From Accumulibacter sp. (GTDB taxonomy: Bacteria > Pseudomonadota > Gammaproteobacteria > Burkholderiales > Rhodocyclaceae), in assembly GCA_031276375.1 (NCBI GenBank), contig JAISNE010000060.1, positions 1 to 5,748 of the forward strand: a DNA stretch of 5,748 nt, read 5' to 3'. Positions 5,269 to 5,748 of the stretch are shown here, in pieces. The translations under genes and the position numbers were made by a program. Each line of letters starts with the position of its first letter. Positions within the stretch are counted from its first letter, which is position 1. The notes below the pieces were generated by a model that was not told the DNA's origin, did not search any database, and saw only the letters and a program-made list of their open reading frames with translations.

Positions 5269-5696
5269 GATGATTTCCCGAAAACGAAAACTGTCATGGT
5301 AACAGGGAGAGCCGCGCGGCAACGGCCCTTTGCCTCCATCCGCCGCGCCTTCATCGCCACACGCGAGCGGTGATGGACGCCTGCCGGCCAGTCGGCGCGG
5401 GACGGTCGAGAAGGAACAAGGACGCATCGAAACAGAGCGGGCGTTGTGGATCAAAGACCTTTTCTGGATGGACGCTGGACGCGCCGCTTCGGGCGCGCTG
5501 GCCCGGAAAGGGGCAACGCGGTGGCGCTGGGTCAAGGATATCCCGCGGCAGGATGTCGGCGATTTCCCCTTTGACTCCGGGAGGAGAATGTTTCATCCTG
5601 TCCAATGGACGCGGCGCTCTCATCGGGAAAAATTGCCGTCCGCAAGTTCCGTTGTCAGCAACACAGGCTTGCGTCACCAAAAAGAACAGGGGAATC
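5269..5696. other. Stretch with no gene I can support
   Basis: These 428 bases precede both the WG-repeat gene (minus strand) and a possible plus-strand gene. One plus frame is open from 5303 to the window end. It includes ATG 5588 behind GGGAGGAG (5579-5586), but the spacing is very tight and I recognise nothing in the product. A minus-strand open frame (5351-5698) overlaps it and is equally unrecognisable. One clear hairpin exists: CGCGCC 5480-5485 with GGCGCG 5492-5497. No convincing promoter pair was found for either neighbour, although the promoter of the WG-repeat gene should lie here. Confidence 0.5.
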
Positions 5697-5748
5697 ATGA
5701 GGAAAAAATTATCTCGGCCGGCAATGAAACAGGCGCTGAAGAATCCCG
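5697..5748 (+). CDS. Possible start of an unknown gene running off the window
   Basis: ATG 5697 opens a frame reading MRKKLSRPAMKQALKNP to the window edge, 17 codons. AGGGGA at 5688-5693 precedes it, with only three or four bases of spacing, which is short. The lysine/arginine-rich start is plausible for a cytoplasmic protein or the n-region of a membrane protein. I do not recognise it, and the alternative plus frame open through here cannot be excluded. Confidence 0.35.
   Translation, partial: MRKKLSRPAMKQALKNP

Noticed and set aside
5306..5323. Possible minus-strand promoter for the WG-repeat gene (TTGCCG with TACCAT downstream)
   Set aside because: The spacing is only about 15 bases and both hexamers match poorly, so it was not listed as a feature.
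5351..5698. Minus-strand frame of 115 codons upstream of the WG-repeat gene
   Set aside because: It has no family resemblance and a proline/arginine-rich product, and it overlaps another open frame on the opposite strand; nothing favours it as a gene.

Overview
The window looks like a piece of a GC-rich proteobacterial chromosome. A gamma- or betaproteobacterium is the best guess, because the sugar enzymes resemble the E. coli lyxK/ulaE/araD families and because of the type of intergenic palindromes. No ribosomal RNA or other marker gene is present to fix the taxon.

Positions 1-3687 hold four plus-strand genes for sugar or polyol catabolism. They are the C-terminal part of a medium-chain alcohol/polyol dehydrogenase (1-375), an L-xylulose kinase of the FGGY family (533-2017), an L-ribulose-5-phosphate 3-epimerase (2138-2992) and an L-ribulose-5-phosphate 4-epimerase (2992-3687). 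The last three form a complete route: L-xylulose to L-xylulose 5-phosphate to L-ribulose 5-phosphate to D-xylulose 5-phosphate, which enters the pentose phosphate pathway. The dehydrogenase could supply the ketose by oxidising a polyol; this is inferred from position and family. No 3-keto-L-gulonate-6-phosphate decarboxylase lies between the genes, unlike the E. coli ula and sgb clusters. A terminator-like hairpin separates the dehydrogenase from the kinase. The two epimerases overlap by one base.

Positions 3688-4050 have no convincing gene. They hold a run of palindromes, one isolated sequence resembling a type I-C CRISPR repeat, a second copy of the leader found in front of the 3-epimerase, and a hairpin plus T-tract that probably ends plus-strand transcription.

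Positions 4051-5268 on the minus strand encode an exported protein made almost entirely of ten WG-type beta repeats of about 36 residues. It converges on the sugar genes and is visibly less GC-rich. Its function is unknown.

Positions 5269-5696 have no gene I can support, although one plus frame stays open from 5303 to the window edge. A possible plus-strand gene begins at 5697 and runs off the end. I see no convincing new defence or mobile system. The points most worth a second look are the make-up of the sugar pathway, the repeated leader motif, the palindrome cluster and the homogenised WG repeat array.
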